64,000 nt of DNA from Brevundimonas sp. EYE_349. Its GTDB lineage: Bacteria > Pseudomonadota > Alphaproteobacteria > Caulobacterales > Caulobacteraceae. Shown in pieces: positions 16,984-24,749 of the stretch (position 1 is the first letter of the stretch; the number at the start of each line of letters is the position of its first letter). A program made the position numbers and the translations under genes. The stretch lies in the NCBI RefSeq assembly GCF_023147505.1, contig NZ_JAHXPB010000002.1:310001-374000 (forward strand), written 5' to 3'. The notes under the pieces were generated by a model. That model saw only the letters and a list, made by a program, of their open reading frames with translations. It was not told the origin of the DNA and ran no database searches.

Positions 16984-18147
16984 ATGAACGTGCTGGGCAG
17001 CCCCGAACCCGATTTCATGAAGGAAGAGGAGATCACCCTCTTCTCCGACAGCGTCGGCAAATGGATCGACGAGCACGCGCCGCCCGAGAAGGTGCAGGAC
17101 TGGATCGCCGCCTCCTCGGTGCCGCGCCAGCTGTGGAACGAGGCTGGGGCGGCGGGCCTGCTTGGCCTGTCCATGCCCGAGCAGGAAGGCGGCTTCGGCG
17201 GCGACTATCGCCATGAGGTCGTGCTGATGCGCCAGCTGGGCTGGAAGGGCGCGGATCACTTCGGCATCAGCCTGCACAATGCGATCGTCATGCCCTACAT
17301 CTGGCATTACGGCACCGAGGAGCAGAAGCAGCGCTGGCTGCCGCGCCTGCAATCGGGCGAACTGGTCGGCGCCATCGCCATGACCGAGCCGGGCGCCGGA
17401 TCGGACCTGCAAGGCGTCAAGACGACCGCCATCAGGTCGGGCGACAGCTATGTCGTCAACGGCTCCAAGACCTTCATCACCAACGGCCAACTGGCCAATC
17501 TGATCATCGTGGCGGTCAAGACCGACCCGGCGGAAGGCGCCAAGGGCGTGTCCCTGATCGTGGTCGAGACCGACGGCGCCGACGGCTTCGAACGCGGCCG
17601 CAATCTGCACAAGATCGGCATGGAGGCCAACGACACCTCCGAACTGTTCTTCAACGACGTGAAGGTGTCCGGCGACAACATCATCGGCGGCGGCGAGGGC
17701 CAGGGCTTCGTCCAGTTGATGCAGCAACTGCCGCAGGAACGGCTGAACATCGCCGTCCAGGGCGTCGCCGCCGCCGAGCGGGGACTTGAGGCGACGCTGG
17801 CCTACGTCAAGGAGCGCAGGGCCTTCGGCAAGCGAATCCTGGACTTCCAGAACACCCAGTTCAAACTGGCCGAGGTCAAGACCAAGCTGACCGTGGCCAA
17901 GGTCTTCGTCGACCACTGCATCGGCCTGCATCTGCAGGGCAAGCTGGACGCCGCCACCGCCTCGATGGCCAAATACTGGGTCACCGACATCCAGGGAGAG
18001 ACCCTGGACGAGATGCTGCAACTGCACGGCGGCTATGGCTATATGAACGAATACGCCATCGCCCAGCTGTACAAGGACGCCCGCGTCCAGCGCATCTATG
18101 GCGGCACCAACGAAATCATGAAGCTGCTGATCGCGCGGACGCTGTGA
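16984..18147 (+). CDS. Acyl-CoA dehydrogenase (long-chain type)
   Basis: 387-aa FAD-dependent acyl-CoA dehydrogenase. I chose the ATG at 16984 (MNVLGSPEPDFMKEEEITLF), preceded by AAGGGAC, over an upstream start inside the zinc-ribbon gene. Landmarks are AMTEPGAGSDLQGVKTTA, SKTFITNGQLANL, KIGMEANDTSELFF and ERRAFGKRI. The C-terminal motif reads YGGTNEIMK rather than YEGTNEI, so the usual catalytic Glu is absent there; LPQERLNIA instead carries the Glu found in long-chain and isovaleryl-type enzymes. It is the last gene of the MerR-controlled cluster and is followed by the yefM promoter. Confidence 0.92.
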   Translation: MNVLGSPEPDFMKEEEITLFSDSVGKWIDEHAPPEKVQDWIAASSVPRQLWNEAGAAGLLGLSMPEQEGGFGGDYRHEVVLMRQLGWKGADHFGISLHNAIVMPYIWHYGTEEQKQRWLPRLQSGELVGAIAMTEPGAGSDLQGVKTTAIRSGDSYVVNGSKTFITNGQLANLIIVAVKTDPAEGAKGVSLIVVETDGADGFERGRNLHKIGMEANDTSELFFNDVKVSGDNIIGGGEGQGFVQLMQQLPQERLNIAVQGVAAAERGLEATLAYVKERRAFGKRILDFQNTQFKLAEVKTKLTVAKVFVDHCIGLHLQGKLDAATASMAKYWVTDIQGETLDEMLQLHGGYGYMNEYAIAQLYKDARVQRIYGGTNEIMKLLIARTL

Positions 18148-18152
18148 GTCCC

Positions 18153-18187
18153 TTGCGAGAATGTACGTGAATGCGTACATTCTCGCC
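18153..18187 (+). promoter_or_regulatory. Operator/promoter of yefM-yoeB; predicts a leaderless mRNA
   Basis: A perfect 13-bp inverted repeat, GCGAGAATGTACG (18155-18167) and CGTACATTCTCGC (18174-18186), separated by TGAATG. Overlaid on it is a sigma-70-like promoter, TTGCGA (18153-18158), 17-bp spacer, TACATT (18176-18181). Transcription would start about 6 bases later, at the ATG at 18188, giving a leaderless message repressed when the antitoxin covers the palindrome. Confidence 0.65.
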
Positions 18188-18445
18188 ATGAACGCCATGT
18201 CCGTCACCGAACTGCGCAAGACCCTGGCCGCCACCATCGACCGGGTTACGTCGGACCATGACTACACCATCATCACACGTGAAGGGGGCAAGCCGGCGGC
18301 GGTTCTGATGTCGCTGGAGGACTTCGCCTCGTGGCAGGAGACCGATTATCTGCTGCGCAGCCCGGCTAATCGCGAGGCGCTGCGCGCCTCCATCGCCGAA
18401 CTTGAAGCGGGCGGTGGTCAGGCGCGCGCACTGATCGAGGAATGA
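18188..18445 (+). CDS. yefM: Antitoxin of YefM/Phd family
   Basis: DNA-binding antitoxin that neutralises the YoeB toxin and represses the operon. An open frame begins at 18161, but its first codons lie inside the operator palindrome, so the ATG at 18188 (MNAMSVTELRKTLAATIDRV) is preferred; the protein is 85 aa, the usual size. The Phd-type N-terminal fold shows in SVTELRKTLA, TIITREGGKPAAVLMSLEDF and SWQETDYLLRSP. The C-terminal part, ANREALRASIAELEAGG, is the toxin-binding helix. It overlaps the toxin start by 4 bp (ATGA). No ribosome site precedes the ATG, consistent with leaderless translation. Confidence 0.9.
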   Translation: MNAMSVTELRKTLAATIDRVTSDHDYTIITREGGKPAAVLMSLEDFASWQETDYLLRSPANREALRASIAELEAGGGQARALIEE

Positions 18446-19149
18446 ACCTCATATTCTCGGCCCGCGCCTGGGCCCAATATGTCGAGTGGCCGAACACCGA
18501 TCGCAAAGCCCTGAAGAAGTTAAACGCCCTGATCAAGGAATGTCAGCGCACGCCCCTCACCGGCTCCGGCAAGCCCGAACCCTTGAAGGGCGAACTGTCG
18601 GGATGGTGGTCCCGGCGTATCGATCAGGAACACCGGCTGGTCTATCGCGCGTCTCAGGCGGGATTGGAGATCGTTCAGTGTCGCTATCACTATCGAGCGC
18701 CTCAGCCGCCCAGCAACGCCCCCACGACCAGACCGAGCGCGATCAGGCCGCCCGCGCAAAGGATGGAAAATCCGATCCATCGCCCGGCCTGCATCACGGC
18801 CTTGGCTGTCTCACGATCAGACGCGGCGGCCTGCCTGCCCGGATCATCCAGCAAACGCCGCGACGCCGCGCGGATAAGGCGCGGCAGGTCGCCGCCTGAC
18901 GCCGACAGGTCCAGCAGGGCGCCGACCAACTGGTTCTGCACGGTTCCCAGACGACGCCGCGAAAAGACCACCCGTTTCCAGGCGCCGCTCATGGCGCGCA
19001 CCAGATCGAAGTCGGGATCGACACGCGACAGCACACCCTCGATGGTGACCAGGGCCTTGAGGATCAGCATCAGGTCGGGCGGCGCGGCGACCCGCTCTTG
19101 GCGCATCAAGGCCATCATGTCGGCGACGATCGCGGGCAGGTCCACCTGA
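18442..19149 (+). CDS. yoeB: YoeB-family mRNA endonuclease toxin lacking its normal stop codon
   Basis: Ribosome-dependent RNase. Residues 1-84 are a complete YoeB: Glu and Arg catalytic candidates in KGELSGWWSRRID and EHRLVYR, ending EIVQCRYHY, where the family normally stops (about 84 aa). Here the next codon, 18694-18696, is CGA, one transition from TGA, so the frame stays open for another 151 codons to 19149. The extra 151 residues are antisense to ubiB and are Arg/Ser/Pro-rich low-complexity text with no homology signal. Because YoeB needs its C-terminal His-Tyr for catalysis, the fused tail may inactivate the toxin, or the codon may be a base-call error. It overlaps yefM by 4 bp. Confidence 0.8.
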   Translation: MNLIFSARAWAQYVEWPNTDRKALKKLNALIKECQRTPLTGSGKPEPLKGELSGWWSRRIDQEHRLVYRASQAGLEIVQCRYHYRAPQPPSNAPTTRPSAIRPPAQRMENPIHRPACITALAVSRSDAAACLPGSSSKRRDAARIRRGRSPPDADRSSRAPTNWFCTVPRRRREKTTRFQAPLMARTRSKSGSTRDSTPSMVTRALRISIRSGGAATRSWRIKAIMSATIAGRST

Positions 19150-20252
19150 CCCTGGCCATGGCGGGCGATAAGCCGTTCGGCGCCCGCCGTCAGGCTCTGG
19201 GACGGCACGTCCGCGCCCTCGGTCCAGTCGGCCAGAACCTCGGCCATCCGCTGGGCGTCGCCGCCCGCCAGCGCCTGGACGAAGCTGATCAGTTCGGCCC
19301 GGCGGCGCGGCGTGACCACGCCCACCATGCCGAAGTCCAGCAGGCCCACCCGGTCGCCCGCCATGCCCCTGAGATTGCCGGGGTGGGGATCGGCGTGGAA
19401 CCGGCCGTTGACCAGAACCATGTCCAAGACCGCATCCGCCCCGATGCGGGCCAGCCGCTGGGGATCGACGCCTCCCGCCCGCAGCCGCTCGGCGTCGGTG
19501 GGCGCGATCCCGTCCAGATAGTCCTGAACCAACACCCCGTCGGTGGTATAGTCCCAATAGACGGCCGGGATGACCACGTCGGGATTGGCGGCGAAGTCGG
19601 CGCCGAACCGGTCCGTGTTGCGCCCCTCCTTGGTGAAATCTAGCTCGTCCAGCATAGCCTCGGACAACTGGGCGACCAGGGCGCGGGGACGATAGCGGGC
19701 GATTTCGCCGCTGGCCTGTTCCGCCTTTCGCGCCAGTTCGGCGATCAGGCGCAGGTCGGCCTCGACACGCGGCCGCACGCCGGGACGGCGAATCTTGACC
19801 ACGACCTCGGTTCCGTCGATCAGGGCGGCGCGGTGCACCTGGGCGATGGAGGCGGCGGCCAGGGGCGCGGCGTCGAACCGGGCGAAGATCTGTTCCGGCG
19901 GGCCGCCCAAAGCGGCCTCCACGTCCGGGCGCAGGATGTTGAAATCCAACGTCGCGCCGCCGCTTTGCAGCCGTTCGAATTCTTCGATCCAGTCGGGCGG
20001 CAGCAGGTCGGACCGGGTCGATAGAATCTGGCCCAGCTTGATGAAGGTCGGCCCCAGCGCCTGGAGCGCCAGACGGGTGCGCCGCGACAGAGGCTCCACC
20101 CCCGCGTCCTCGACACCGCCCGCCTCGCGCCCCAGCCCCAGCCCCAGTCCCAGCCGGGCCAGAACCGCGCCCAGGCCGAAACGAGCCGCTATGCCCGAGA
20201 TTTCCGTCAGACGCTTCCGGTCGCGTGCGGCAACAGCCAAGGTTGTGAACAT
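18702..20252 (-). CDS. ubiB: ABC1/UbiB-family atypical kinase
   Basis: Membrane-associated atypical kinase/ATPase required for ubiquinone biosynthesis. I use the ATG at 20252 (MFTTLAVAARDRKRLTEISG), which gives 516 aa; an upstream in-frame start at 20363 would overlap rsmE. Motifs include the KxGQ signature GPTFIKLGQILSTRSD, the Ala-rich loop APLAAASIAQVHRA, the ATP lysine region EVVVKIRRPG, and the catalytic HADPHPGNL with LLDFGMVG. Two hydrophobic helices close the C-terminus (about 475-515, IGFSILCAGGLIALGLVVGA). It is divergent from rsmE with 96 bp between them. Its last part overlaps the antisense extension of yoeB by about 450 bp. Confidence 0.93.
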   Translation of the reverse strand: MFTTLAVAARDRKRLTEISGIAARFGLGAVLARLGLGLGLGREAGGVEDAGVEPLSRRTRLALQALGPTFIKLGQILSTRSDLLPPDWIEEFERLQSGGATLDFNILRPDVEAALGGPPEQIFARFDAAPLAAASIAQVHRAALIDGTEVVVKIRRPGVRPRVEADLRLIAELARKAEQASGEIARYRPRALVAQLSEAMLDELDFTKEGRNTDRFGADFAANPDVVIPAVYWDYTTDGVLVQDYLDGIAPTDAERLRAGGVDPQRLARIGADAVLDMVLVNGRFHADPHPGNLRGMAGDRVGLLDFGMVGVVTPRRRAELISFVQALAGGDAQRMAEVLADWTEGADVPSQSLTAGAERLIARHGQGQVDLPAIVADMMALMRQERVAAPPDLMLILKALVTIEGVLSRVDPDFDLVRAMSGAWKRVVFSRRRLGTVQNQLVGALLDLSASGGDLPRLIRAASRRLLDDPGRQAAASDRETAKAVMQAGRWIGFSILCAGGLIALGLVVGALLGG

Positions 20253-20348
20253 GGCCAGACAAACGCCGGGTGGAGGGCGACGTTCCACCCCGCCCCCTCG
20301 AGCCGTCAGGGATTGGTCCGGGGGCCTGAACCACGATATGCAGGGGCC

Positions 20349-21080
20349 ATGATCCGTCTGCATGTTCAGGGCGCCCTAACGCCCGCCGCCGCCGTCGCCC
20401 CCACGTTGGACCAGTCCCGCTATCTGACCCAGGTCATGCGGTTGAAGGCGGGGGACGAACTGCTGGCCTTCAACGGCCGCGACGGCGAATGGCGGTGTTC
20501 GGTCGCGGAGGTGCTGAAGAAGGGCGTGATCCTGCGCGCCGAAGACCAGGTCCGCCCCCAGACCTTCGGCCCCGATCTGGAGTTGATCGTGGCGGTGGTG
20601 AAGAAGGCCAGGGTCGAGACGATCGTGGAGAAGGCGGCGGAACTGGGCGCGCGGCGGGTGCGGCTGGTGCTGACCAAACGCACCAACGCCGACCGCATCC
20701 GCCTGGACCGGCTGGACGCCATCGCCGAGGAGGCCGCCGAACAGACCGGCCGGATGGACGTGCCGGTCGTCGAGGACCCCATCAAGCTGGACGCCCTGCT
20801 TGACGGCTGGGGGGCGGGACGGCGCCTGATGTTCTGCGACGAGACCGGCGGCGCGCCGCCGATGTCGGCCCTGGCGGCCGCGGGCGCCGGCTCCCAAGAG
20901 CAAAAATGGTCCATCCTGATCGGACCAGAAGGCGGGTTCGCGCCGGAAGAGGGCGAACGGCTGCGGTCCCTGGCCTTCACCACCGCTGTTTCTCTGGGTC
21001 CGCGCATCCTGCGCGCCGACACCGCCGCCATCGCCGCCATGACCTTGTGGCAGGCGGCGGTCGGCGATTGGGAACGATAA
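20349..21080 (+). CDS. rsmE: 16S rRNA (uracil-1498-N3)-methyltransferase RsmE
   Basis: SPOUT-fold methyltransferase that modifies U1498 of 16S rRNA. The ATG at 20349 gives 243 aa, the usual length. The N-terminal PUA-like domain (about 1-75) has the family pattern HYLTQVMRL-like (RYLTQVMRLKAGDELLAFNG). The SPOUT domain follows, with KKARVETIVEKAAELGARRV, RTNADRIRLDRL, AEEAAEQTGRM and the SAM-binding knot IGPEGGFAPEEGE and SLGPRILRADTAAIAA. It is divergent from ubiB and lies 89 bp upstream of gshA on the same strand. In many alphaproteobacteria rsmE lies directly next to this gshA, so the order is conserved. Confidence 0.95.
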   Translation: MIRLHVQGALTPAAAVAPTLDQSRYLTQVMRLKAGDELLAFNGRDGEWRCSVAEVLKKGVILRAEDQVRPQTFGPDLELIVAVVKKARVETIVEKAAELGARRVRLVLTKRTNADRIRLDRLDAIAEEAAEQTGRMDVPVVEDPIKLDALLDGWGAGRRLMFCDETGGAPPMSALAAAGAGSQEQKWSILIGPEGGFAPEEGERLRSLAFTTAVSLGPRILRADTAAIAAMTLWQAAVGDWER

Positions 21081-21169
21081 GTGTAACGGATGCTCTTGAG
21101 CCACGCCGCAATCTTGCCCATCTAGCCGCGACAGACGGTCGCGTACGGCGCGCCGCAGGGGACTGACGC

Positions 21170-22531
21170 ATGACCGAAGACGCGCCGCTGAGCCGCAACG
21201 CCCTGATCGAGGCCATGTCCAAGGGCGCCAAGCCCAAGGATCAATGGCGCATCGGCGCCGAGCACGAGAAGTTCGGCTTCGACAAGATCACCCTGGCGCG
21301 CCCCGCCTATGACGGCCCGAATGGCATCAAGGCCATGCTGGAGGGGCTTGAGCGGTTCGGATGGTCGCGCGTCGAGGAGAACGGCTTCCTGATCGGTCTG
21401 GAACGCAAGAACGCCGAGGGATTCACCGCATCCGTCAGCCTGGAGCCCGGCGGCCAGCTGGAGCTGTCGGGCGCGCCGCTTCTGACCATCCACGACATCT
21501 GCAACGAGACGGGCCAGCACCTGATGGAGGTCAAGCAGGTGGCCGACCAGATCGGCGTCGGCTTCCTGGGCGCCGGGTTCGACCCGCTGTGGACCCGCGA
21601 ACAGGTCCCGATCATGCCCAAGGGCCGCTACGACATCATGCGCGCCTATATGCCCAAGGTCGGGACCCTGGGCCTGGACATGATGCTGCGAACCTGCACC
21701 ATCCAGGCCAACCTCGATTTCGACTCGGAAGCCGACATGGTGCTGAAGTTCCGCACCTCGCTGGCGCTGCAGCCCATCGCCACCGCCCTGTTCGCCTGCT
21801 CCCCCTTCACCGAAGGCCGCCCCAACGGCTTCCTGTCGGCCCGCGCCAATGTCTGGACCGACACCGACGCCGACCGCACCGGTATGCTGGGCTTTGTGTA
21901 CGAGGACGGTTTCGGCTTCGAGCGCTACGCAGACTACGCCCTGGACACGCCGATGTATTTCGCCAAGCGCGGCGGCAAATACGTCGACGCCTCGGGCCAG
22001 TCGTTCCGGGATTTCCAGGCCGGGAAACTGCCCGCCCTGCCCGGCGAATATCCGACCCTGAAGGACTGGAACGACCACCTGACCACCCTCTTCCCCGAGG
22101 TCCGGCTGAAGTCCTATCTGGAGATGCGCGGCGCTGACGGCGGGCCTTGGAGCCGCATCTGCGCCCTGCCCGCCCTGTGGGCTGGGGTTCTGTACGACGC
22201 GCCGTCGCTGGCCGCCGCCTGGGACCTGGTCAAGGACTGGGACATCGCCGACCACGAGCGCCTGCGCCGCGACGTGACGCGCCTGGGCCTGAAGGCCGAG
22301 GTCGCGGGCCGGTCGGTGCGCGACATCGCCGTCGATCTGGTCGCCATCGCCAAACAGGGTCTGAAGAACCGCGCCAAATTCTCGGGCGGCATGGTGGACG
22401 AGCGCGGCTATCTGTCGGAACTGGAAGACATCGCCGACAGCGGGATCACCCCGGCCGAACGCCTGCTGGACCTGTATCACGGGGCCTGGCAGGGCGACGT
22501 CAAGCGCATCTACGCCGACTTCGCCTATTAA
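21170..22531 (+). CDS. gshA: Glutamate-cysteine ligase (alphaproteobacterial/plant type)
   Basis: Catalyses the first step of glutathione synthesis, ATP-dependent joining of Glu and Cys. The 453-aa protein belongs to the class shared by alphaproteobacteria and plants, not the E. coli GshA class. Motifs include WRIGAEHEKFGFD, SLEPGGQLELSGAPL, IMPKGRYDIMRAYMPKVG, TCTIQANLDF, NVWTDTDADRTGML and LEMRGADGGPW. The start is the ATG at 21170, after a stretch without a strong ribosome site. It overlaps the convergent hypothetical gene by 4 bp at their stops. The second enzyme, GshB, is not in the window. Confidence 0.95.
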   Translation: MTEDAPLSRNALIEAMSKGAKPKDQWRIGAEHEKFGFDKITLARPAYDGPNGIKAMLEGLERFGWSRVEENGFLIGLERKNAEGFTASVSLEPGGQLELSGAPLLTIHDICNETGQHLMEVKQVADQIGVGFLGAGFDPLWTREQVPIMPKGRYDIMRAYMPKVGTLGLDMMLRTCTIQANLDFDSEADMVLKFRTSLALQPIATALFACSPFTEGRPNGFLSARANVWTDTDADRTGMLGFVYEDGFGFERYADYALDTPMYFAKRGGKYVDASGQSFRDFQAGKLPALPGEYPTLKDWNDHLTTLFPEVRLKSYLEMRGADGGPWSRICALPALWAGVLYDAPSLAAAWDLVKDWDIADHERLRRDVTRLGLKAEVAGRSVRDIAVDLVAIAKQGLKNRAKFSGGMVDERGYLSELEDIADSGITPAERLLDLYHGAWQGDVKRIYADFAY

Positions 22532-23262
22532 GGCGTGGTGTAGTCCGAACAGTCGGGCATTTTGCGATCCGGTCGGTATTCGCCCGCCGCCGCGTCAAAC
22601 GTGAACCGGCGCGTGAAACTGCATTTCGGATCGCGCACCGTGATCAGGTCGGCGGGCTTCAGCGGCGGCTTCTCCAGCGAATCCTCGGACCGCGAGGCGC
22701 CGCGCGGATAGGCGGTCGCGGTGGTCGCATAGGTCAGCACGGGCAGGGCCTCGCTCGCCTCCGCCTCGACGGTCAGCACGCCCTCGAAGCCGTATTCATC
22801 GTGGCAGGCGCCCGCCCTCTGCGTCATGTCCTCCTCGCTGAAACAGGCCCGGATCATCAGCGAACCCTGGATTGGCACGGACAGGACCGGCGTCGACGCG
22901 GCGTCGCCCCGCGCATCCAGCCGATAGAGCCGCAGCTCCGTCGCCTGGCCGCCGCCGCCCGAATACATGCTGCGGGTCTCCACCTGCACCCCGGCCAAGG
23001 CGCCGCCGTTGCTCAGGCGGATTAGGTGGGTCCACGGCTGAAAGCTCTCGACCGCGCTGTTCTCGGGCTTGGCTATGGCGGTCGCGTCGTCGGCCCGGCG
23101 CAGGACGGGCCGCACCACCGGCTCGCCATCCTGTTCGCCCCCCACCAAGGCCACGCACCAGCCCCCGTCGCCGGTGCAGGCGCGATCATCGACGCGCGTC
23201 AGGGTCTGCAGGCCGCCTAGGTCGGATTGAAGGGCGGCGATCAGGAGAAGGGTGGCGATCAT
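22528..23262 (-). CDS. Hypothetical exported protein
   Basis: 244-aa protein I do not recognise as a named family. A short N-terminal hydrophobic stretch (MIATLLLIAALQS) looks like a signal peptide. The body is a beta-rich, acidic domain with four or more Cys (residues about 29, 37, 140, 152), probably forming disulfides in the periplasm, and no transmembrane helix. The region LRLYRLDARGD and YGFEGVLTVEAEASEALP suggests a beta-sandwich. It is a lone minus-strand gene between gshA (convergent, 4-bp overlap) and parD (divergent, 103 bp). The shared region upstream contains a TTGACA (23318-23323) that may drive parD. Confidence 0.7.
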   Translation of the reverse strand: MIATLLLIAALQSDLGGLQTLTRVDDRACTGDGGWCVALVGGEQDGEPVVRPVLRRADDATAIAKPENSAVESFQPWTHLIRLSNGGALAGVQVETRSMYSGGGGQATELRLYRLDARGDAASTPVLSVPIQGSLMIRACFSEEDMTQRAGACHDEYGFEGVLTVEAEASEALPVLTYATTATAYPRGASRSEDSLEKPPLKPADLITVRDPKCSFTRRFTFDAAAGEYRPDRKMPDCSDYTTP

Positions 23263-23365
23263 GCCGTCATCCTAAGCCTACCCGATCCCGACGCCAGCCG
23301 ATATCGCCAGACCAAACTTGACAAGGATTGCCAAAGCGCCGCCTCTTGTCGCCAGGAGGCCGATC

Positions 23366-23611
23366 ATGGCGACGATGAACATCTCCCTGCCCGATCCGAT
23401 GAAGGCCTGGGTCGAGGACCAGGCGAAATCCGGCCGCTACGCCAACACGTCCGACGTGGTGCGCGACCTGATCCGCCGCGAGCAAGTCAAGGCCGAGAAG
23501 ATCGCCCATTGGCAGAGGCTGATTGCAGAGGCGGACGCTTCGGGCGTTTCAGATCAGTCTCCTCGGGAAGTGATCGAGGAACTGCGGGCTCAGTTGCGCC
23601 GCGCCTCCTGA
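23366..23611 (+). CDS. parD: ParD-type antitoxin (ribbon-helix-helix)
   Basis: 81-aa antitoxin of the CC2985-like ParD family. The ATG at 23366 has a perfect AGGAGG six bases upstream (23354-23359), so the earlier in-frame start at 23318 is rejected. The ribbon-helix-helix DNA-binding domain is NISLPDPMKAWVEDQAKSGR plus YANTSDVVRDLIRREQ, and the acidic C-terminal arm that binds ParE is VSDQSPREVIEELRAQLRR. Its stop overlaps the parE start by one base (TGATG). A TTGACA 43 bp before the start could be the -35 element. It should autoregulate the operon. Confidence 0.92.
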   Translation: MATMNISLPDPMKAWVEDQAKSGRYANTSDVVRDLIRREQVKAEKIAHWQRLIAEADASGVSDQSPREVIEELRAQLRRAS

Positions 23612-23931
23612 TGCTTCGCCTCAGCCGCGAAGCGCGATCGGACCTGCAACACGTCTATCTGCAGGGTCTCGAACTGTTCGGCAGCCGTCAGGCCGACGAC
23701 TATATCGAGGGCCTTTTCGCGAAGTTGGACCTGCTGGCGCAGTTTCCACGGCTCGGCGCCGCTCGGCCGGAGTTGAGCCCGGACGCCCTGGTGATCTTCT
23801 ACAGGAGCCACGCCATCCTCTATCGGATCGACGGTGCGGACGTGTTCGTCCGACGCATTCGACATGGGCTGGAGGATTGGCAGTCCGATGCATCGGACAT
23901 CGGATCGAGCGACGAATGGAGCGAACCATGA
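23611..23931 (+). CDS. parE: ParE-type toxin (RelE/ParE fold)
   Basis: 106-aa toxin; characterised ParE proteins poison DNA gyrase. It starts at ATG 23611, overlapping the parD stop. The fold is typical: LRLSREARSDLQHVYLQGLE, then FGSRQADDYIEGLFAKLDLL, the FPRLGAARPEL turn, and the beta strands VIFYRSHAILYRID and DVFVRRIRHGLEDW. Family residues Arg, Tyr and the terminal RxRHGxEDW are intact, so it should be functional. The C-terminal tail is about eight residues longer than usual. It overlaps the DUF72 gene by 4 bp, so three genes are translationally coupled. Confidence 0.92.
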   Translation: MLRLSREARSDLQHVYLQGLELFGSRQADDYIEGLFAKLDLLAQFPRLGAARPELSPDALVIFYRSHAILYRIDGADVFVRRIRHGLEDWQSDASDIGSSDEWSEP

Positions 23932-24677
23932 CCCATCCCATCCATGTCGGCGTCGGCGGTTGGACGTTCGAGCCGTGGCGGGGCGTCTTCTATCCCGAAG
24001 GGTTGGTGCAGAAGCGGGAGCTGGAGTATGCGGCGTCCAAGCTGACCTCCATCGAGATCAACGGCACCTATTATTCGACCTTCAAGTCCGACAGCTGGAA
24101 GAAATGGCGTGACGAGACGCCGGACGGTTTCGTGTTCTCGGTCAAGGCCAGCCGCTACTGCACCAATCGCAAGGTGCTGTCCGACGGAGCCGAGAGCTTC
24201 GACCGATTCCTCTCCCAGGGCCTGACCGAACTGGGCGACAAACTGGGGCCGATCAACTGGCAGTTCATGGGGACCAAGAAATTCGACCCCGAGGATTTCG
24301 AAGGCTTCCTGCAACTGTTGCCCAAGGACAAGAACGGCGTGCGGCTGCGCCACGCGCTGGAGGTTCGCAACCCGACCTTCGCCACGGAACAGTTCTATGA
24401 TCTGGCCCGAAAATACGGCGCAGCCATCGTCTACGCTGTTGATGACGAGGAGCCGACCTGGCCCCAGATCGACGAGGCGACCGCCGATTTCAGCTACGCC
24501 CGGCTGATGTCCAGCCGCGAGGACGAGCCGACCGGCATGACCCCGCGCGAACTGGACGCCGTGGCCGATCAGGCCAGGGCCTGGGCGAAACGCGGCGACG
24601 TCTTCGCCTATTTCATCTCGGGGGCCAAGGTGCGGAACCCGGCGGCGGCTCAGGCGCTGATCGCCAAGCTGAAATAG
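23928..24677 (+). CDS. DUF72 (YecE-like) TIM-barrel protein
   Basis: 249-aa protein of the DUF72/YecE family, whose biochemical role is unknown. Landmarks are HVGVGGWTFEPWRGVFYP at the N-terminus, TSIEINGTYYSTF, GFVFSVKASRYCTN, LEVRNPTF and a C-terminal FAYFISGAKVRNP. The start at 23928 overlaps the parE stop (ATGA); an ATG four codons upstream, at 23916, is also possible. Lying directly in the parDE operon is unusual for this family and may simply be read-through organisation. It is followed after 72 bp by an alcohol dehydrogenase. Confidence 0.88.
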   Translation: MTHPIHVGVGGWTFEPWRGVFYPEGLVQKRELEYAASKLTSIEINGTYYSTFKSDSWKKWRDETPDGFVFSVKASRYCTNRKVLSDGAESFDRFLSQGLTELGDKLGPINWQFMGTKKFDPEDFEGFLQLLPKDKNGVRLRHALEVRNPTFATEQFYDLARKYGAAIVYAVDDEEPTWPQIDEATADFSYARLMSSREDEPTGMTPRELDAVADQARAWAKRGDVFAYFISGAKVRNPAAAQALIAKLK

Positions 24678-24749
24678 GCCGAGCCGTCTTGCGACCGTTC
24701 GGCCGCGGCCGCTTCTAGGCCAGCCCTGCAAAGTCTGAAGGACTTCCCC

